Shown here: positions 1 to 12,682 of the stretch, in pieces
How positions within the stretch are numbered: position 1 is the stretch's first letter
Layout of the letters: the number at the start of each line of letters is the position of its first letter
DNA from: Megascapheus bottae
Taxonomy: Eukaryota; Chordata; Mammalia; Rodentia; Geomyidae
Direction of reading: 5' to 3'
Assembly (NCBI GenBank): GCA_024803745.1
Contig: JANJXV010001740.1
Span: 1 to 64,000 of the forward strand
DNA: 64,000 nt
Made by a program: the position numbers and the translations under genes
The notes under the pieces: generated by a model
Database searches by the model: none
The model's input: the letters and a program-made list of their open reading frames with translations, nothing else
Told to the model about the DNA's origin: nothing

Positions 1-312
1 TACTACATGGACCTCCTGTCTGACCTCGGCTTTCAAGATCAATACAGATGTTTTGTCTGTTTCCATCATCTGGGTAGTTTTCAAACCAAAGTTAAGTTTA
101 CTCCCAGGTTCAGTGCTGAGTCTTTCTAGAAGAGAGCCCTTCCATATAGAAAGGGCACACTACCATCTAATGGGGCATCTTGGCCTTCAAAACTTTCTGG
201 TAGGATCCATGTTCCCAGCCACCCCCTCTCCTCCCCCCCCACAGATGGGCACTAAAAATATTTGTAGGGTGAAGTAAAGGGAACGAAGGTAGTTAGAAAT
301 TTTGTTAGTGTA
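1..312. other. Unique sequence, no gene seen
   Basis: I recognise no repeat, exon or RNA gene in this stretch. A short C-rich run lies near 221-240. The only open frame is a short chance frame with no flanking splice signals that I can defend. Confidence 0.4.
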
Positions 313-536
313 AACTGGGTACCAGTGGCTCATGCCTGTAACACTGGCAACTCAGGAGGCTGAGATCTGAGGATCTGAGGTTCAAAGTCAGCCCAGGCAG
401 GAAAATTTATGAAACTCTCATGTCTAATTAACACTGTGGCTTAACCAGAGAGTTCTAAGCATCAATCAACCAATCATTCAGTCAGTCAATCTAAGGGTCA
501 GCACCCAGGTTCTGAGTTCAACACTCAGTTCTGGCA
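313..536 (+). mobile_element. Composite SINE, B1-like left arm plus Geo-like right arm
   Basis: The left arm reads GTGGCTCATGCCTGTAAC, then CTCAGGAGGCTGAGATCTG, which is the 7SL-derived B1/Alu-type head with its internal Pol III A box. The right arm is degenerate and ends with CACCCAGGTTCTGAGTTC. The copy is clearly diverged. Its 3' tail runs directly into a TG/CA microsatellite. Confidence 0.85.
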
Positions 537-607
537 TGTGTGTGAGCATACTTTTGTGTGTGCGCGCGTGTGTTTATGCATGTGTACACACACACGCACA
601 CACACAT
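537..607. repeat. (TG)n/(CA)n microsatellite
   Basis: Imperfect TG repeats switch to CA repeats, with a short alternating CG run (GTGCGCGCGTG) inside. The tract begins where the tail of the upstream SINE ends. Alternating purine-pyrimidine sequence of this kind can adopt Z-DNA. Confidence 0.85.
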
Positions 608-638
608 AATCTTAACAGAGCATACATTTTTTTTAAAA

Positions 639-718
639 CCAGGTTCAGAAAAGTTGGATGTCTTGCTCAACATCACACAGCTCATGTGGCAAGATTGGAA
701 CTCTAGGTAATCAGTGGT
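639..718 (-). mobile_element. MIR SINE fragment
   Basis: The plus strand shows the reverse complement of the MIR core: TTGCTCAACATCACACAGC followed by TGGCAAGATTGGAACTC. This matches the consensus segment for 'gccaaggtcacacagctagtaagtggcagagctgggatt' in spacing and order. It is an old mammal-wide tRNA-derived SINE and is strongly diverged. Confidence 0.7.
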
Positions 719-927
719 TGATCACCTATTACTGGTGTCCTGCTTGACATGGAGGCTAATAATGCTAACATTCATTAACTCTACCAAGAATCTCATAATT
801 TAAAAGAAGACCAAGGGATGAGTACATTTGTATAATGGTTACTACTGATTGCCATTATTGACTGAGTTTCGTGCCTGTAACCCCATCCTCCCATGCATAT
901 ACATTCTCATGTAATCCGTCTTAGAAT

Positions 928-1050
928 GGTATGAGAGGACAGATGATACTTTACAAGTAGGGAAACTGAGGCACAGAAAGTTCAGTTGTTTCGCCTGGGT
1001 CACCACACAAGTCCACAGCCACTCAGTAGCTGGACCAAGGTAGACCCCAG
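928..1050 (-). mobile_element. MIR SINE fragment
   Basis: GGGAAACTGAGGCACAGAAAG followed by a CACCACACAAG-type segment and CTCAGTAGCTGGACCAAGG is the antisense MIR core region. The 'aaactgaggcacagag' box is well preserved. An IDL-Geo copy lies just downstream. Confidence 0.8.
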
Positions 1051-1127
1051 AGACCTGTGCTCTTTGCCTTGAGCATTGACATCCCCAGGCATAAGATGGG
1101 AAGCACGATCTTCAAGAACCATTTTTT

Positions 1128-1311
1128 TGCCAGTCCTGGGCCTTGAACTCAGGGCCTGAGCACTGTCCTTGGGCTTTCTCAAGGCTAGAGCTCTACCACT
1201 TGAGCTACAGCACCATTTCTGGCTTTTTTCTATGTATGTGGTACAGAGGAATTGAACCCAGGTCCTTGTGCATGCTAGGCAAGCACTCTACCACTAGAGC
1301 ACTCCTGGCCC
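1128..1311 (-). mobile_element. IDL-Geo SINE with target-site duplication
   Basis: Reading the minus strand gives an ID-like left arm, a CCACATACATAG-type junction, and the Geo arm with GCTCAAGTGGTAGAGCTCTAG and a poly(A) tail. Perfect duplications AAGAACCATTTTTT flank it at 1114-1127 and 1312-1325, which supports L1-mediated insertion. The copy is near full length and moderately young. Confidence 0.93.
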
Positions 1312-1325
1312 AAGAACCATTTTTT

Positions 1326-1780
1326 TAAGGCAGGCTGTACATCCAGTGTCCTGCATGGACTGCCAGGAGATGCAGCAAACCCAATGGACTTGATGAGACT
1401 CAACCTCAAACCTACCAAGTGCCCATGCCATGTGGTGGACACACAGAGGGCAGGTCAAAGAGGGAAACAAAGAGACCTATGCCAGCGTGAACTGGGTGGA
1501 AGCCACAGGAAGACCACAACGGCACAATGCACAGAAGTAACTCCCATTACTCTGCTGAGACTCTGGGCATTCATCACAGCAGAGCAAGAAATGGGGTGCC
1601 CAGGACCTAGAAAAGACCCAGGACCCTAGCAGCAGACAGCGTTGGAGCCTTTCACCTGGAAGGTCTTTGGAGCCATTTGGATTCCTTTTCCAATGATCTT
1701 CCTGGTGTGATAATACACATTCTCATTCACACATTGCCTTGTGGATCCTCTTGATGTTCTTCCCTTACGTGGAATGCCAG
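1326..1780. other. Unique sequence between two SINEs
   Basis: I see no repeat or gene here. An 81-codon open frame at 1384-1629 has no homology that I recognise and no convincing splice context. Confidence 0.35.
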
Positions 1781-1795
1781 AAAACATACTGACCA

Positions 1796-1978
1796 CCACA
1801 GGACAGGGTGGCCCAATGGCATTGTCTAGCATACACAATGCCCTGGGTTCAATTCCTTAGTACACAGAAAAAGCCAGAAGTGGTGTTGTGGCTCAAGTGG
1901 TAGAGAGCTAGCTTTGAGAAAGCTCAAGGACAGTGCCCAGGCTCTGAGTTTAAGCGCCAGGACTGGCAAAAAAAAGGA
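1796..1978 (+). mobile_element. IDL-Geo SINE with imperfect target-site duplication
   Basis: The ID-like arm (GGTGGCCCAATGGCATTGTC to TGGGTTCAATTCC) is followed by AAAAAGCCAGAAGTGG and the complete Geo arm, ending in CCAGGACTGGC plus an A-rich tail. Flanking copies of AAAACATACTGACCAC (1781-1795) and AAACAACTGACCAC (near 1981-1995) look like a diverged duplication. Confidence 0.9.
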
Positions 1979-2234
1979 AAAAACAACTGACCACATAGAA
2001 GGTACTTAACAAGTGTCTACTGGTTGGCCAAAGGACTGCCCACCCAGGCCTACCTGGCACTGGTCATTTTAGAGCTGTCTAAGGAATCGATTTTATTTCA
2101 AACAGGTTGTAAGATACTATTTTCTTTTCTTTTCCTTTTTACTCTTCCTTGACAATGAAGTGCCTTTGAAAGTTCCTAAGTGATAGATATTATCCTACAA
2201 TCAAATGTTACCCTGCTGTTTGATATCTATTCAA

Positions 2235-2440
2235 ATCCAGTCTGGGCTAACTCTCATGTGCCAGATGCTTGGGTTGAACTAAGTTTGCTGAATCTTCAAA
2301 ACAACCCTGAAAAGGGGGGGGGAAGAGAAGTGGCAGGGGAGGGGGAGGAAGGGGGAAATTCTATCGTCTGTTTTCCTAGATAAGGGAACTGAGGCACGTG
2401 CATGAGTATTTGTTCACAACATGGTGGACCTGAACTTGAG
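2235..2440 (-). mobile_element. MIR fragment interrupted by a G-rich run
   Basis: AATCTTCAAAACAACCCTGA and, further on, TAGATAAGGGAACTGAGGCA are two adjacent parts of the antisense MIR consensus. Between them lies an expanded G-rich stretch (about 2312-2356) where the consensus has only a short 'aggtaggtactatt' segment. The G-rich run probably expanded after insertion. Confidence 0.7.
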
Positions 2441-3211
2441 CACATAAGTGAGTTCACCAGATCATAAATGGCTGGGTAAAGGTTTCACCTCTGTTCTCTT
2501 TGCCCCAGAGCCCTGGCTCTGTCACCTCCATAGAAGCTCCTGGAAATGTCTTGGTGATAAACATCCAGATGACCATGGCTGTGATAACTTTGTACTGGCC
2601 AACACCTATCACCTTGCTCTATCCTATGTAGGTGTCCACCTCATCACTTAAAAGAACAACTTCATTTGCTCAGCAGAGCCTCTGTGAAGCAAAGTTCTTT
2701 TTTTTTTTATCCTGAGGAAGAAGCCGAGACTAACAAGGTGGAGACTTGATCTCCACAGGGATGGGAGTTCAAGTCACAACCAGTGGCCTCTAGATCAGAT
2801 GCCATCTACCTGGTTGGGAGTGGAGGCTCCAATCTCAGCGCACCACTCTCAGCTCAACCCATCCCATCCCTCCTCCACCCAGAAAGAACAAAAGGAAACC
2901 TTCCCTGGAAGCACCAAGCAAAGATGTCAGCATCCTGTGTCGCCATAGCAACCAGCCCTCCTCCATCTCCTCAGGAGGAGGGGGGGGAAGCAAAAGTCAA
3001 ACTGAGCCTCCTGTGGAACATTCTGTGGGTAAACACCAGGACCAGTGTGTTTGGGCCTCTGTTTTCTCACGTCAATAGGGTGAATCATTCTTGGAACAGG
3101 GGCTGGGAAGCTGACCAGGTTCCTAAGTAGATAAGGTTAATGGTGCTCTTCCAGAGATGGCGGGGTCACTTTGAAAATTAATCCTGTTTTATTTTATTTT
3201 CTTTCCTCTAG

Positions 3212-3283
3212 AATGTGGGCTTATACATGAGCAGATTCAAAATCAGAGAAGAGAAGCCAACAGCAGTTCCTGGCAAGGGATCT
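3212..3283 (+). other. Candidate small exon (splice-flanked)
   Basis: A pyrimidine-rich run ending TTTCCTCTAG precedes position 3212, and TCT|GTAAGC follows position 3283, a consensus-like donor. The 72 bp between are divisible by three and open in two plus-strand frames. An open frame this short is expected by chance, and I recognise no protein family. It could be a cassette or lncRNA exon, or coincidence. Confidence 0.15.
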
Positions 3284-3854
3284 GTAAGCATTACCACATC
3301 CCCTTTTAGGCTGACATCATCTTATTGCCCATCTCTTGGCAAGGTCTTGTCAACTTGAAGATTGGCAGATAGGAGAAAGAACACAGCAAGAAACCAAGGG
3401 ATGTGAAAGCTTGGTGCCACTGTGTTCACAATGTCTAACCTGAGTCCTGGTGGAGGCCTTGCTCATTCCTAGTCTAGTTACAGACTGCAGCTATGAGCAA
3501 TGATTTGGTTTGGGGCTCAGGGGTTGTTGGGGGGAGTGCTTTTGTTGCCAATATTTGATCTTGGTAGGAGAGGATGTGGAAGCTGAGGTTAGAAAGACAA
3601 GAAGCAGTAAGCTATAGGACCATGTAGAAAGAACATCTCAGACCAAAGTCATAAGCAGGTTCCAGGGTAATAACTACTCTCTCTGGATGGAAGTGGGTAG
3701 TGGGCTCTATAAGAGAAGTGTGGGGGTGGGGGGTATGGATAGGACATGGAAACTGTGGTGGAGGGGGGAGTGAACTAGGAATGTGATGGAAGTTTTATGC
3801 TAAATATTGTGTGAAGTCATTGGCAAATTCTAAGGCAAAGCAAAGGGAAGGGGC

Positions 3855-3912
3855 TATGTTATTCTCAGAGCCTGGCCTATATAACCAGTACTCAAACATG
3901 GGATGAATGAGC
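3855..3912 (+). mobile_element. L2 3'-end fragment
   Basis: AGAGCCTGGCCTATATAACCAG, then ACTCAAACATGGGATGAATGAG, follows the L2 terminus pattern 'gcctggcacatagtaggtgctcaataaatatttgttgaatgaatga'. It is short and diverged. Confidence 0.6.
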
Positions 3913-4417
3913 TGAGATAATGCACAGAAGTGTTTTTCAAGCAGTGAAGTATTGCAGAAAATTTTGAGATCACAAAACTATTGCAGACTTCTAGGTAGCA
4001 AGGAGGGAAAGCGAGAAGCATCTGATTCGTAGAACACCCCATCCCTGTGAAAATCACTCCGAGCCACATCAAGATGCAAAGCTGGCAAGAGCCCCACCCA
4101 CACAGACTTCTGAAGGAATTCTTTCTTGTCCACCAGAGACAGAACAGGAAGGTGAAGAAGGGCAGGGCAGGGGGGTGGAGAGGGAAAGCCCTGAGAGCTG
4201 AGATCTGTGTGGCTCTGGTGTGGAGGAAGTAGGTTCTAATGAAGTACTGACTTCCCCACTGACCTCTTCTCCACAATACAGCTGCTTTATTAGAGCCACT
4301 TGGTGGCTGGGATAGCCAGAGTTGTGACTGAAGAAGGAATGAACAGTGGGACCTTGTTGCAACGAAGATGTGAGCTGGAAAGTGGGGGGAAGGGTAGTTC
4401 AGGATACAGGGTGTGCC

Positions 4418-4449
4418 ACACACACACACACGCACACACACACACACAG
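4418..4449. repeat. (CA)n microsatellite
   Basis: About fifteen CA units with a single CG interruption. A long minus-strand open frame crosses it and yields a Cys/Val-rich artefact. Confidence 0.9.
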
Positions 4450-4964
4450 AGCAGCAGTTTGGAGCAGTAGAAATTTTGTCCTTTGGCTCATGTTGAATGT
4501 GCTGTTTGGAAATGCCATGCTAAGGAATCCATGGTTGTAACAAATTCATGGATACATTTTCACTTTCATGTCAGGGAGACAAAGAGCTGGACTCTGCCCA
4601 CGCTTAGCTATAGCCGGCAGGTTTCAGCACTCTGGACAGCAGCCAGGCGGGTTCATCAGCCCTCCCTTAGGTGGTGATGAAGATTCACCAAGACTCCCAG
4701 GCTCAATGGGGAAAGCCAGGAAAACCCACCCATAGTGTCAATTGGCAAACATCAAGCCTTGCCTGACCCTGTTTCCATTTCCAAGAGAATTAAAGAGGAA
4801 TTAAAATCCAACAATCTGGGATATAGGAAAATAATTTCTTACCGTACTTGAAATGTGCCGTTGCACTAAAATTACATGGAAAGTGCACATATTTTCAAAA
4901 GATTTATGATGAGAAAGAGGAGGAAAAACTCTAAAAAGCAGTTGGTAGGCTGTCAATAAAACTC
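4450..4964. other. Unique sequence, no gene seen
   Basis: No repeat family or coding exon is recognisable. Composition becomes AT-rich toward the old L1 fragment that follows. Confidence 0.35.
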
Positions 4965-5165
4965 AAAGAAACATGAACTTGTTGAGAAGTGGTTAAATAA
5001 ATGGAACTACCTTCATATGGTAGAATACTATGCAGTCATTAAAACTGTTTCCAAAAACTCAACAATGACCTGGAGAAACACTTCAAGTACCAATTTTGAA
5101 AATGAGGGCTTTTTAAAAACAATATATAATGCAGAATCTCAATCTATGCATGAATGTTCACAATA
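4965..5165 (+). mobile_element. Old L1 (L1M-type) 3' fragment
   Basis: GAAGTGGTTAAATAAATGG, GGTAGAATACTATGCAGTCA and AATATATAATGCAGAATCTC occur in the order and spacing of the L1M 3' region ('tggaatactatgcagccattaaaa...'). It is an ancient, short, heavily mutated relic. Confidence 0.75.
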
Positions 5166-5284
5166 GCTTAATTCCTTCCTTTCTTCTCTCTTTCCTTCCC
5201 TTTCCTCTTCTCCCCTTTCTCCACCATCCCTCTTCACCTCCCTTCTCCCCTCTCTCCTCCTCCCTTCAGCCCCTCCCATTTTCT
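5166..5284. repeat. Pyrimidine-rich (TTCC/CT) tract
   Basis: An almost pure C/T run of about 120 bp built from degenerate TTCC, CTCC and TTCT units. It separates an L1 relic from an older SINE on the minus strand and may derive from that SINE's tail. Confidence 0.75.
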
Positions 5285-5450
5285 CTAGGGTTTGAACTCA
5301 GGGCCTTTCAATATGCTATGCAAATGGCATACTACTTGAACCATGCCCTTTTTTTTGTTGTTGTTTTTAAGATAAGGGCTCACTTTTTTTTGCCATCTTT
5401 CTATCTATACTTCCCAGGTTGACAAATGTGTACCACCATTACTATCTTTG
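5285..5450 (-). mobile_element. Older B1/ID-type SINE, diverged
   Basis: GGGTTTGAACTCAGGGCCTT is the antisense ID-like arm with its B box. After a T-rich linker comes a degraded B1-like arm (TTCCCAGGTTGACAAATGTG then ACCACCATTAC). This B1-plus-ID type is older than the Geo-armed copies. Confidence 0.6.
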
Positions 5451-5574
5451 TCAAGACGATGTCTTAAACTTCCTGCAGGGCCAGCATTGAACTATATATA
5501 ATCTTCCCAACCGATGCCTATTGAGTAGCTAGATAGTGGGCAGCAGACCCTACACTAGACTATCAGCTTTGTAC

Positions 5575-5830
5575 ATGCTGTATGATTCTGTTTATATACC
5601 TTTTTGAAAATTATAGTTACATATGCACTTATGGGGTACAAAATGGTATGAGCGTTGGATGACTAAGTCAAGCTAATTAATAGAGGAGTTGTCTCAAAAG
5701 TGTTCAGGGAGTTTTTGTGATAGCATTTGCAAATGTACTCTCAGTGATCTGGAAATGTACCTATGCTCAAGTATTAGCTATTTCACCAGGTTCTGTAACA
5801 GATCTCCAAAATGAATAATAAATAATTCAT
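5575..5830 (-). mobile_element. Old L1 3'-UTR fragment
   Basis: TAGTTACATATGCACTTATG then GGGGTACAAAATGGTATGAG, TCAAGCTAATTAATAG and CAACAGATCTCC-like sequence parallel the antisense L1M 3' UTR ('tacatatttatggggtacatgtgatgttttgatacatg...ctagctattttgaaat'). It is ancient and diverged. Confidence 0.65.
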
Positions 5831-6023
5831 GCTTACTCCTTCTGTCTAACCAAGGCTTTATGCCTTATGATTGGCCAATGGCAAGACTAAAGAGAAGCAA
5901 ATTGGAGTGTTCCAGAGCCTGCAGATGGAGTAGAGGTTGTGAGGACTGGGGCAACACCAGGGTGTTGATTTCTGTATTTGGGTTTTGTCTGGCCCATGCC
6001 TGTATGTGTCAGATAAAACTACA

Positions 6024-7869
<1,846 letters not shown>

Positions 7870-8115
7870 AGGCCACCAGCCCTTTTTGCATGGGTTATCT
7901 TTGAAGATAAAGGCCTGCTTTCTGCCTTGTAGCAGCCTGGACTGTGATCTTTCTATCTGTGCTTCCCCTGTGGCCAGGATAATTGGCATGTACCATTGAA
8001 TTCAGCCACTTGAGATAAAGGCTCAGACTCTCCCCTCCTCCTCCCCAGGGCTGGCCTCAAACCACAATCCTCCTATTTCTCACTCCTAAGTAGCAAAGAT
8101 CATACCCTGCCTGGC
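7870..8115 (-). mobile_element. Older B1/ID-type SINE pair
   Basis: Two antisense B1-like heads can be seen: CTGGACTGTGATCTTTCTAT near 7937 and CTGGCCTCAAACCACAATCC near 8051. The second is followed by CTCCTATTTCTCACTCCTAAG and CATACCCTGCCTGGCTG. This is the older B1-type SINE family, in two diverged copies or one partial tandem. Confidence 0.65.
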
Positions 8116-8792
8116 TGAAAAGGAGCATTATTTAGGATCAAATGGGAGATAATTTGTAACAAAAAGTGTATGAAAGTAACTCTACAAGCTGGGGTTATAC
8201 ACCATCCTTATTTTCTCCTTCGTGGCCTGCTCTTATTATATAACTTTTCCACAATTTATTTGTACTGCTTTTATAATCAAGCAGGGGGGAAAAAGCCATG
8301 TTATTTTTGAAGAAAGCAGGATCTCAGAGGTCACAGTGACTTTATGCTATTTGTCCTCTGTGCATCTGGAGAAATAACTCTTTGATTTTGGCCCTAGGCA
8401 CTTTGAACATATGAGCACAAGACCTACGAAAGGTTTATTCTGGGACAAGTCAGCACAATTGCTCTCAGTCCTGAAGACGGACAATTCTCAAACCTTCTGT
8501 CCTTGCTCGGGGTCAGTGCGTCCATCCACCTACTCATCCATGCAAAGAGAAATGACTAGAGAAGGAGCCGGGTGCTCTGAGCACCCCCAAAGCAGATCAC
8601 GCCACAGCAGCAAGACAAACATGCAAACAAACACAGCCCCGTGTGAATTAGAATACATAGGAGAGTCAAGGCATGCAGCCATGTGGAAGAAAAAGAAGGG
8701 TGCCTGGAATATTCATACAGTATTATTAGCCCTGGGTCTTGAAGGATAGAGAACCAGGTGGGTGGGCGAGGTGGAGAAGATATTCACGGTGC
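8116..8792. other. Unique sequence, no gene seen
   Basis: I recognise no repeat or coding exon. A 112-codon open frame at 8411-8749 has no known domain, and its composition is not convincing for a protein. Confidence 0.3.
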
Positions 8793-8885
8793 AGCACACA
8801 GAGAAAGAGAGAGACAGAGAGACAGAGAAACAGAGAGAGAGACAGAGACAGACAGAGACAGGGAGAGAGGAAGGAAGGAGAGACA
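8793..8885. repeat. Degenerate (GACAGA)n purine-rich repeat
   Basis: GAGACAGAGAGACAGAG-type units with A/G bias and scattered C. Arg-Glu-rich open frames through it are artefacts. Confidence 0.85.
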
Positions 8886-9280
8886 AATGAAGATGAGGTG
8901 GCAATGTTACTACTGGAACCCTAAAAATTGGAAAGTGAGTAGGAGGATGTGCAAGTTAGGATCCTTTGGTGATAAATCACAAAAATTGGGGAGCTCACTG
9001 GAAGAATGTAGGACAGCTCTTACAAGAACCAAAGAAGTGAAAGAATTAGGCTCAGGAAATGCAGCTTTAGGAAGCTTGTGGAAAGCTAGGTTGGTCTCAT
9101 GGGAAACCTGCAACAGGGTGGAACTCCTGCAATCAGTCCAGTGTTCCTCGGAGGGGGAATTTTAATGGCAGCCAACCATTGGCTGGAGGAAGGGGTGAAG
9201 GTTGACTGACAGTGGAGGCTGTCTAAGTGGGGCAACTTCACCTTCCAATGACAAGTCAAGCCCCACCCCCTTCCTTCCAA
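8886..9280. other. Unique sequence, no gene seen
   Basis: Short open frames exist on both strands without splice signals or recognisable domains. No repeat family identified. Confidence 0.3.
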
Positions 9281-9475
9281 GCTGTGGTTCTCAACCAAGC
9301 GCGCATTTTTCCCACCCAGGAAATATTCGGAAATTCTTTCAAATGACTTTTACTTTCTAAAAAGTAGCAGTGAAGAGAGGTGCTACTGTCATCTACTGGG
9401 CATAGGCCAGGACACTCCTCCATATCCTGCAATGCTCAGGCTAGCCCCAGAACCCGTGATTCAGCGCAGGAGGTG
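9281..9475 (+). mobile_element. MER5-type hAT (Charlie) DNA transposon relic
   Basis: The terminal segment GTGGTTCTCAACC is followed by a 'ccacccaggaaatattcgg' stretch, then GGTGCTACTGTCATCTACTG and GGGCATAGGCCAGGACACTC, then CCTGCAATGCTCAGGCTAGC. Order and spacing match MER5A/B. It is a non-autonomous relic with no coding capacity. Confidence 0.85.
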
Positions 9476-9507
9476 AGAAATCATTTTGGATTTGAAGGAG
9501 GAAAAAC

Positions 9508-9523
9508 AACAACAACAACAAAA
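9508..9523. repeat. Short (CAA)n repeat
   Basis: Five CAA units in an A-rich context. Confidence 0.7.
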
Positions 9524-9784
9524 CCCCCTGAGCTCGACAGAGAGACAGAAACAACAGAAGTCCATCAGGTAAAAAAAAATGGATGGAAGGACGGAACAAA
9601 CCATGAGATGATAAGGAGGAGGGGAAATGAGATGGTGAGGGAGGTTCAGGTGTTTGAGGATGATGAAGGTCATGGAAGAGAACTGATGGGCGGGGCAAGT
9701 GTGAGTGTGTTCGTATCCATGGCACTGCCTTTGTAATTATATGGCTTTAGACTCCTTACCAATTCCTTGCCTGCTACTTATCAG

Positions 9785-9900
9785 CAGCTTCCTTAGGGAT
9801 AGGACTCATCTGTTTTCTTTATCATTGCATTCAAATACATGGAAAGATGTCTGGCACATAATACAGGATCTTCAAAGTACTTGCTGACAGAATGGACAGA
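9785..9900 (+). mobile_element. L2 LINE 3' end
   Basis: GGACTCATCTGTTTTCTTTATC, then GATGTCTGGCACATAATACAGG, then ATCTTCAAAGTACTTGCTGA, follows the L2 3' terminus in order. Confidence 0.75.
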
Positions 9901-10317
9901 TTAGATATAGTTAGAGTCCTGGATGTAGATTGATTGGTAAATGATAGGTTGATGTTGACAGAGAATGTAGAAAGATGGGAGAGGAATAAATGAACTAAGG
10001 GTACACTTAGCAATACTTCGTGCACAAGGAAAGAGTTGTAGGTTATATTCTTACAGGTGGTCTGTCAGATTCTTCTCTCCAAACCACTGCGAAGCAAGCT
10101 AGCATTTGAGCACACAGCAGAAGACTCCAGCTGACTAAGCCCCATAATTCTTGGACTTTCCAGGTCCTGGCTGAGCCACATGGTATGTGGCTGTCACATT
10201 CTGACCTGCACAGGGTGCTCAAATAGGCCTGTGCAGGAAGTGCTCTGTCCCAGGAAGGCAGAGACAAGCTACTAGAATGACTTCAAGGCAGTGTCTTGTC
10301 TGTGTAGCCTACTAGTT

Positions 10318-10560
10318 GTTTATTTATCAAATATATGTATGGTGTCAGCCTACCATGTGCCTGGCACAGTGGCAGATACAAAAGATCCATTGGTTAAAAA
10401 GATGCAGCAAAGGTAGTCTTTACTGCTATGGTCTTTAAAATCAATGGGAAGAGGCAGAGAATAAATGGGTCAACAGAGACATATGCAATGATAAATGGTG
10501 ACAAGCAATATAATTACATAATCAGAATATAGATAAATAACGAAGAAGGAAACTGGCTAG
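10318..10560 (-). mobile_element. L2 LINE 3' end
   Basis: TTTATTTATCAAATATATGT, CCTACCATGTGCCTGGCACAG and GGCAGATACAAAAGATCC match the antisense L2 3' end ('atttattgagcacctactatgtgccaggcactg...'). The downstream GAGAATAAATGGGTC and ATAAATGGTGACAAGC fit the more internal antisense part. Confidence 0.75.
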
Positions 10561-11657
10561 AACCCTATCATACAAGCACACAAGGTCAGGTCAAGGACAG
10601 TCTGTGAGAATCTGGTAGTTTCATACCAGAACAGGAATGGAGTCGATGTGTAGGAAATTAAAAAGTAGCCATTTAAACAATATCCACTACAGACATCATG
10701 GTGCAAAGCTTGCTCCATGTATATGCCATGGCCAACATGATCACAAACCAAATGACCCTCTTCCCTGAGATTTTTCCAGAGACTGGAGGGACTCTGAACA
10801 GAAAGTGGTCCCTGAGGAAAAGTGCAGGCCAACGTTGCTCTTCAAACTCCTGGAAACCCTGCTCCAAGCCAATGCCAAAAATAATCCTATTAGTCACATT
10901 CGAAGTGCTAAGCAGAAACAAAAAGAAATCAAAATTAATTTCAATTCTTTACAGTGACAGCAGCAATTAAGGTGACAAGATTATGGAAATTATCGCCACC
11001 GAGGGAGATCTTTGCCCATGAGGGGGAAAAATAACCAGTAAAACAGGAGAAGTAAGAAACAGGGATTTGAACTGGGTTATGAAAAAAAAAACCTATGGGC
11101 CACCAATTCTCTGGGAACTAGAAATGGCCATTTCGCCATGCAATGATAGTTTACTCTGCCGTGACTGTAACTCTGCCTTGGTGGTGGAAAGCGACTGAGG
11201 TTTGTAAAGTTTGCACATTCATATAGTAAGATTTTTGCTTTTCATAAGGTGATACTCAAGCAGGTTGTCTCCACTTCTTTGTCTGCTGCCTGGTCCTCTC
11301 TCTTTTGAGAACCATACCTTTCTCTGTGCTTTCTCCTTTCTTACTGATCCCATCCACAGCAACCTGGGGTTATAGAGGAGTGTTACAAAGCACTCAACAC
11401 CATACTTCCTAACCAGTACTGCTGTTTCCTGAGGAACACTAGGAAACCTAGAAAAGACAGAGAGGCAAGCCTGTGGCTTTACTTCTTCAGGAACTTTACT
11501 AGACCAGGAGATGAAGGGGCACTTCTGGTGAAAGTAGTAAATACCGTCTGTTCAGTCTGTTGTTACCCATCTACCACCCTCTAGTCTCTGTACTGTCCAG
11601 AGAGCCTCGACCCATGTGTCTTAGGAAAAGGCATTTAACTCATGCTCTGTAGAACCA
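10561..11657. other. Unique sequence, no gene seen
   Basis: Roughly 1.1 kb with no recognised repeat. Overlapping antisense open frames at 10557-10921 (91 and 82 codons) have no family resemblance. I see no usable exon structure. Confidence 0.3.
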
Positions 11658-11820
11658 CTCATCCATGCACTCACGCATCCATTGATGTATCCATCATTCA
11701 TTTAGCCATTCAACCATCCATCCATGTATCATCAATACATGCATGCATGGATCCATCCATGCAGCAACCCATCTATCCACACACGCATCTGTCCATCATC
11801 CACCCACCCATCTATCTATG
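11658..11820. repeat. Degenerate (CATC)n tetranucleotide repeat
   Basis: ATCCATCCATG, CATCATCCACCCACCCATC and related units run for about 160 bp. The His/Pro/Ser-rich open frame through it is an artefact. Confidence 0.85.
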
Positions 11821-11899
11821 CACTTACCCAACAGTTGTTTATTAACCAGTGTGATGAGAAGGGAGGAATGGTAGAAATTTTCAATTGGATGCTCTCATA

Positions 11900-12120
11900 G
11901 GAAAGGACATGACAGAAATAGACGTATGAATAACCAGGTCTAGAGAGGGACCAATTCAAGGCCCTTGTGCTACCTGTATTGGAAAAAGCGAAGAGGAGGG
12001 TGGCCAGGTAAGAAGAGAGGAGGGCCTATAAACTAAGGCCAGGGAGCTGCTGGGGATAGAATAGATTATGTAGGACCTATAGCCATTTCAAACATGAAGC
12101 TTGAGCAATCATTTCATATT
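11900..12120 (-). mobile_element. Probable L2 internal fragment
   Basis: GATTATGTAGGACCTATAGCC then ATTTCAAACATGAAGCTTG parallels the antisense L2 body ('cagggccttgtaggccatggtaaggattttggatttt'). The match is weak, and a MIR relic follows. Confidence 0.4.
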
Positions 12121-12184
12121 CACATTTCAGCCAAGCTCTCCCCCCCACACACACACACTGTTGGTCTATCAAGTAGATTCAACC

Positions 12185-12330
12185 ATAATAACAGTATTTA
12201 TCATCGAAACCACTGTTATTGTTGTTCCATTGGAGACTCGAGAACAATGAAGCAAGCAGAGAAAGTAATTTCCCCAAGGTCAAGTTCACCAAAATGGGAA
12301 GGAACACAGTCAGGATCCCATTAGAAGGTT
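12185..12330 (-). mobile_element. MIR SINE fragment
   Basis: AACAGTATTTATCATCGAAACC, then AAGCAGAGAAAGTAATTTCC and CCAAGGTCAAGTTCACC, is the antisense MIR core, with GGAACACAGTCAGGATCCC matching the following segment. Confidence 0.6.
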
Positions 12331-12454
12331 GTCGACCTGAGATGATTAGAGAGATTTTTCTGTCTCCAGATATCTGTGCTGTATAACCTCTTGCTGGGTT
12401 AAGCATTGTTCTGCTTGTTTTCTTTCTTGTAGTTGAAGTTGCAGGTACAGAGTC

Positions 12455-12682
12455 CCCAGTCTCATCCTGATTCAGGGTCTGGGAGCTGTCCCTAAGCCTC
12501 TTTGTGCTCAAAACTAGCATTCTACCCCTCCAGCCACAGCACCACTTCTAGTTTTTGAGTGGTTAGTTGGAGATATGAGTCTCATAGGGGCTTTTCTACC
12601 TGGGCTGCCTTTGAACCACGATCCACAGATCTCTGCCTCCTGAGTAGCTAGGATCACAGGTGTGAGCCACCAGTGCCCGGTA
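12455..12682 (-). mobile_element. Composite SINE, B1-like plus Geo-like
   Basis: Antisense order is clear: GGGTCTGGGAGCTGTCCCTA (Geo end), CAGCACCACTTCTAGTTTTT (Geo start), GAGATATGAGTCTCATAGGG (junction), then CTGCCTCCTGAGTAGCTAGG and GTGAGCCACCAGTGCC (B1-like head). Full length, moderately diverged. Confidence 0.9.

Noticed and set aside
11658..11820. Regularly spaced short repeats that might suggest a CRISPR-like array
   Set aside because: The units are four bases long without unique spacers, and the window is clearly mammalian nuclear DNA.
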